The notes beneath the pieces were generated by a model, which saw only the letters and a program-made list of their open reading frames with translations, was not told the origin of the DNA and ran no database searches. From Acanthochromis polyacanthus (lineage: Eukaryota > Chordata > Actinopteri > Pomacentridae), in NCBI RefSeq assembly GCF_021347895.1, contig NC_067118.1:42217255-42281254 (forward strand): a DNA stretch of 64,000 nucleotides. The letters are read 5' to 3'. A program made the translations under genes and the position numbers. Positions 62,740 to 64,000 of this stretch are shown here, piece by piece. Every line of letters starts with the position of its first letter. The first letter of the stretch is position 1.

Positions 62740-64000
62740 ACAATCAGGTCAAGGCCATACACCAAAAAAGGCAGATCTACATTATGCACAGGTGGTGTGG
62801 GTGCAATGTGCATGAAATCCTTCAGGTAGTTTCTGACATATGCTCCAGAAACGGAATCAAAAAATATTTGAAGTTCCTCACTATGACGTTGGAAATCAGG
62901 TCAAGGTCATACACCCCAAAAGGCACATCTATACTATATAGAGATGGCCTGGGTGCAATATGAATGAAATCCCTCAAGTAGTTTCTGAGATATGCTCCGG
63001 AAACGTAATACGGACGGACATACGTACGGACTGACGTGCCCACGCCAATATCCCCCTCCGTGCCTACGGCCAACGGGGGATATAAAAACAGTCAGGTCAA
63101 GGTCATACACACCAAAAGGCACATCTACATTACCAACAGGCTTAGTGTGCGCAATATGACTGATATCCCTCAAGTAGTTTGTGAGATATGATCCGGAAAC
63201 CAAAAAATATTTGGAGTGCCTCACTATGACCTTGAAAGTCAAGTCAAGGTCATGCATCCCAAAAGGCACATCTATACTATATAGAGATGGCCTGGGTGCA
63301 ATATGAATGAAATCCCTCAAGTAGTTTCTGAGATATGATCCGGAAACCAAAAAATATTTGGAGTGCCTCACTATGACCTTGAAAGTCAAGTCAAGGTCAT
63401 GCATCCCAAAAGGCACATCTATACTATATAGAGATGGCCTGGGTGCAATATGACTGATATCCCTCAAGTAGTTTGTGAGATATGATCCGGAAACCAAAAA
63501 ATATTTGGAGTGCCTCACTATGACCTTGAAAGTCAAGTCAAGGTCATGCATCCCAGAAGGCACATCTATACTATATAGAGATGGCCTGGGTGCGATATGA
63601 CTGATATCCCTCAAGTAGTTTGTGAGATATGATCCGGAAACCAAAAAATATTTGGAGTGCCTCACTATGACCTTGAAAGTCAAGTCAAGGTCATGCATCC
63701 CAAAAGGCACATCTATACTATATAGAGATGGCCTGGGTGCAATATGACTGATATCCCTCAAGTAGTTTGTGAGATATGATCCGGAAACCAAAAAATATTT
63801 GGAGTGCCTCAGTATGACCTTGAAAGTCAAGTCAAGGTCATGCATCCCAAAAGGCACATCTATACTATATAGAGATGGTCTGGGTGCGATATGACTGATA
63901 TCCCTCAAGTAGTTTGTGAGATATGATCCGGAAACCAAAAAATATTGGGAGTGCCTCACTATGACCTTGAAAGTCAAGTCAAGGTCATGCATCCCAAAAG
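62740..64000. repeat. Tandem array with exact 147-bp period, runs off window
   Basis: CCTTGAAAGTCAAGTCAAGG recurs with its CTTG at 63231, 63378, 63525, 63672, 63819 and 63966, exactly 147 bp apart. Diverged units precede it (about 62745, 62895, 63090), with an interruption near 63000-63080 rich in ACGGACG words. Because 147 is a multiple of three, the minus strand stays open as 49-residue repeats, which is a by-product and not evidence of a protein. Confidence 0.9.

Noticed and set aside
62934..63992. 352-codon minus-strand frame of 49-residue repeats
   Set aside because: It arises because the 147-bp satellite period is a multiple of three and lacks stops in this frame; no start context, no unique sequence, and it lies in a ubr4 intron.

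Overview
The window is animal nuclear DNA, almost certainly from a ray-finned (teleost) fish. It carries three intron-rich vertebrate genes whose exons I could join in frame by canonical splice sites. Between and inside them lies dense teleost-type repeat DNA: hAT, Tc1 and TTAA-type DNA transposons, a Rex3-like LINE tail, tRNA-derived SINEs, minisatellites and one intact LTR element. There are no bacterial features, no CRISPR array and no recognisable tRNA or rRNA gene. The many hydrophobic Phe/Leu/Ser/Val/Cys-rich open frames are translations of TTTTGTC-type tandem arrays and are not genes.

Layout. 1-15 kb: no certain coding sequence. It holds repeat arrays, a possible TATA box and non-coding first exon near 7.2-7.4 kb, a CTCF-like site at 7774, a satellite array of about 168 bp units at 9.1-10.3 kb, and an internally deleted Tc1-like element at 12.0-12.7 kb. 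15.1-19.9 kb (+): errfi1 (Mig-6), three coding exons, 343 aa. 23.4-50.7 kb (-): emc1, ER membrane protein complex subunit 1, 22 coding exons, 962 aa, tail-to-tail with errfi1. 56.9 kb to beyond the right edge (+): ubr4, N-terminal exons only, head-to-head with emc1. 62.7-64.0 kb: a 147-bp tandem array running off the window.

The most striking object is a 7.8-kb LTR retroelement at 26551-34354, in emc1 intron 17 and in the same orientation as emc1. It has 1846-bp LTRs with one difference seen by eye, a CATG target duplication, a perfect 18-nt primer site for tRNA-Asn and a polypurine tract. Its open frames are a 781-codon protein with a divergent macro-like domain, a 64-codon frame with a hydrophobic N-terminus, and a 335-codon protein with N-terminal CxxC pairs and an acidic C-terminus. 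No protease, reverse transcriptase, integrase or envelope is visible. It looks like a very young non-autonomous element that still carries intact non-pol genes. It sits inside a TTAA-flanked DNA element, which itself split an older AT-rich repeat.

The three genes do not form a pathway. Errfi1 is a cytoplasmic inhibitor of EGFR-family kinases, EMC1 is part of the ER membrane insertase, and UBR4 is a giant N-recognin ubiquitin ligase.
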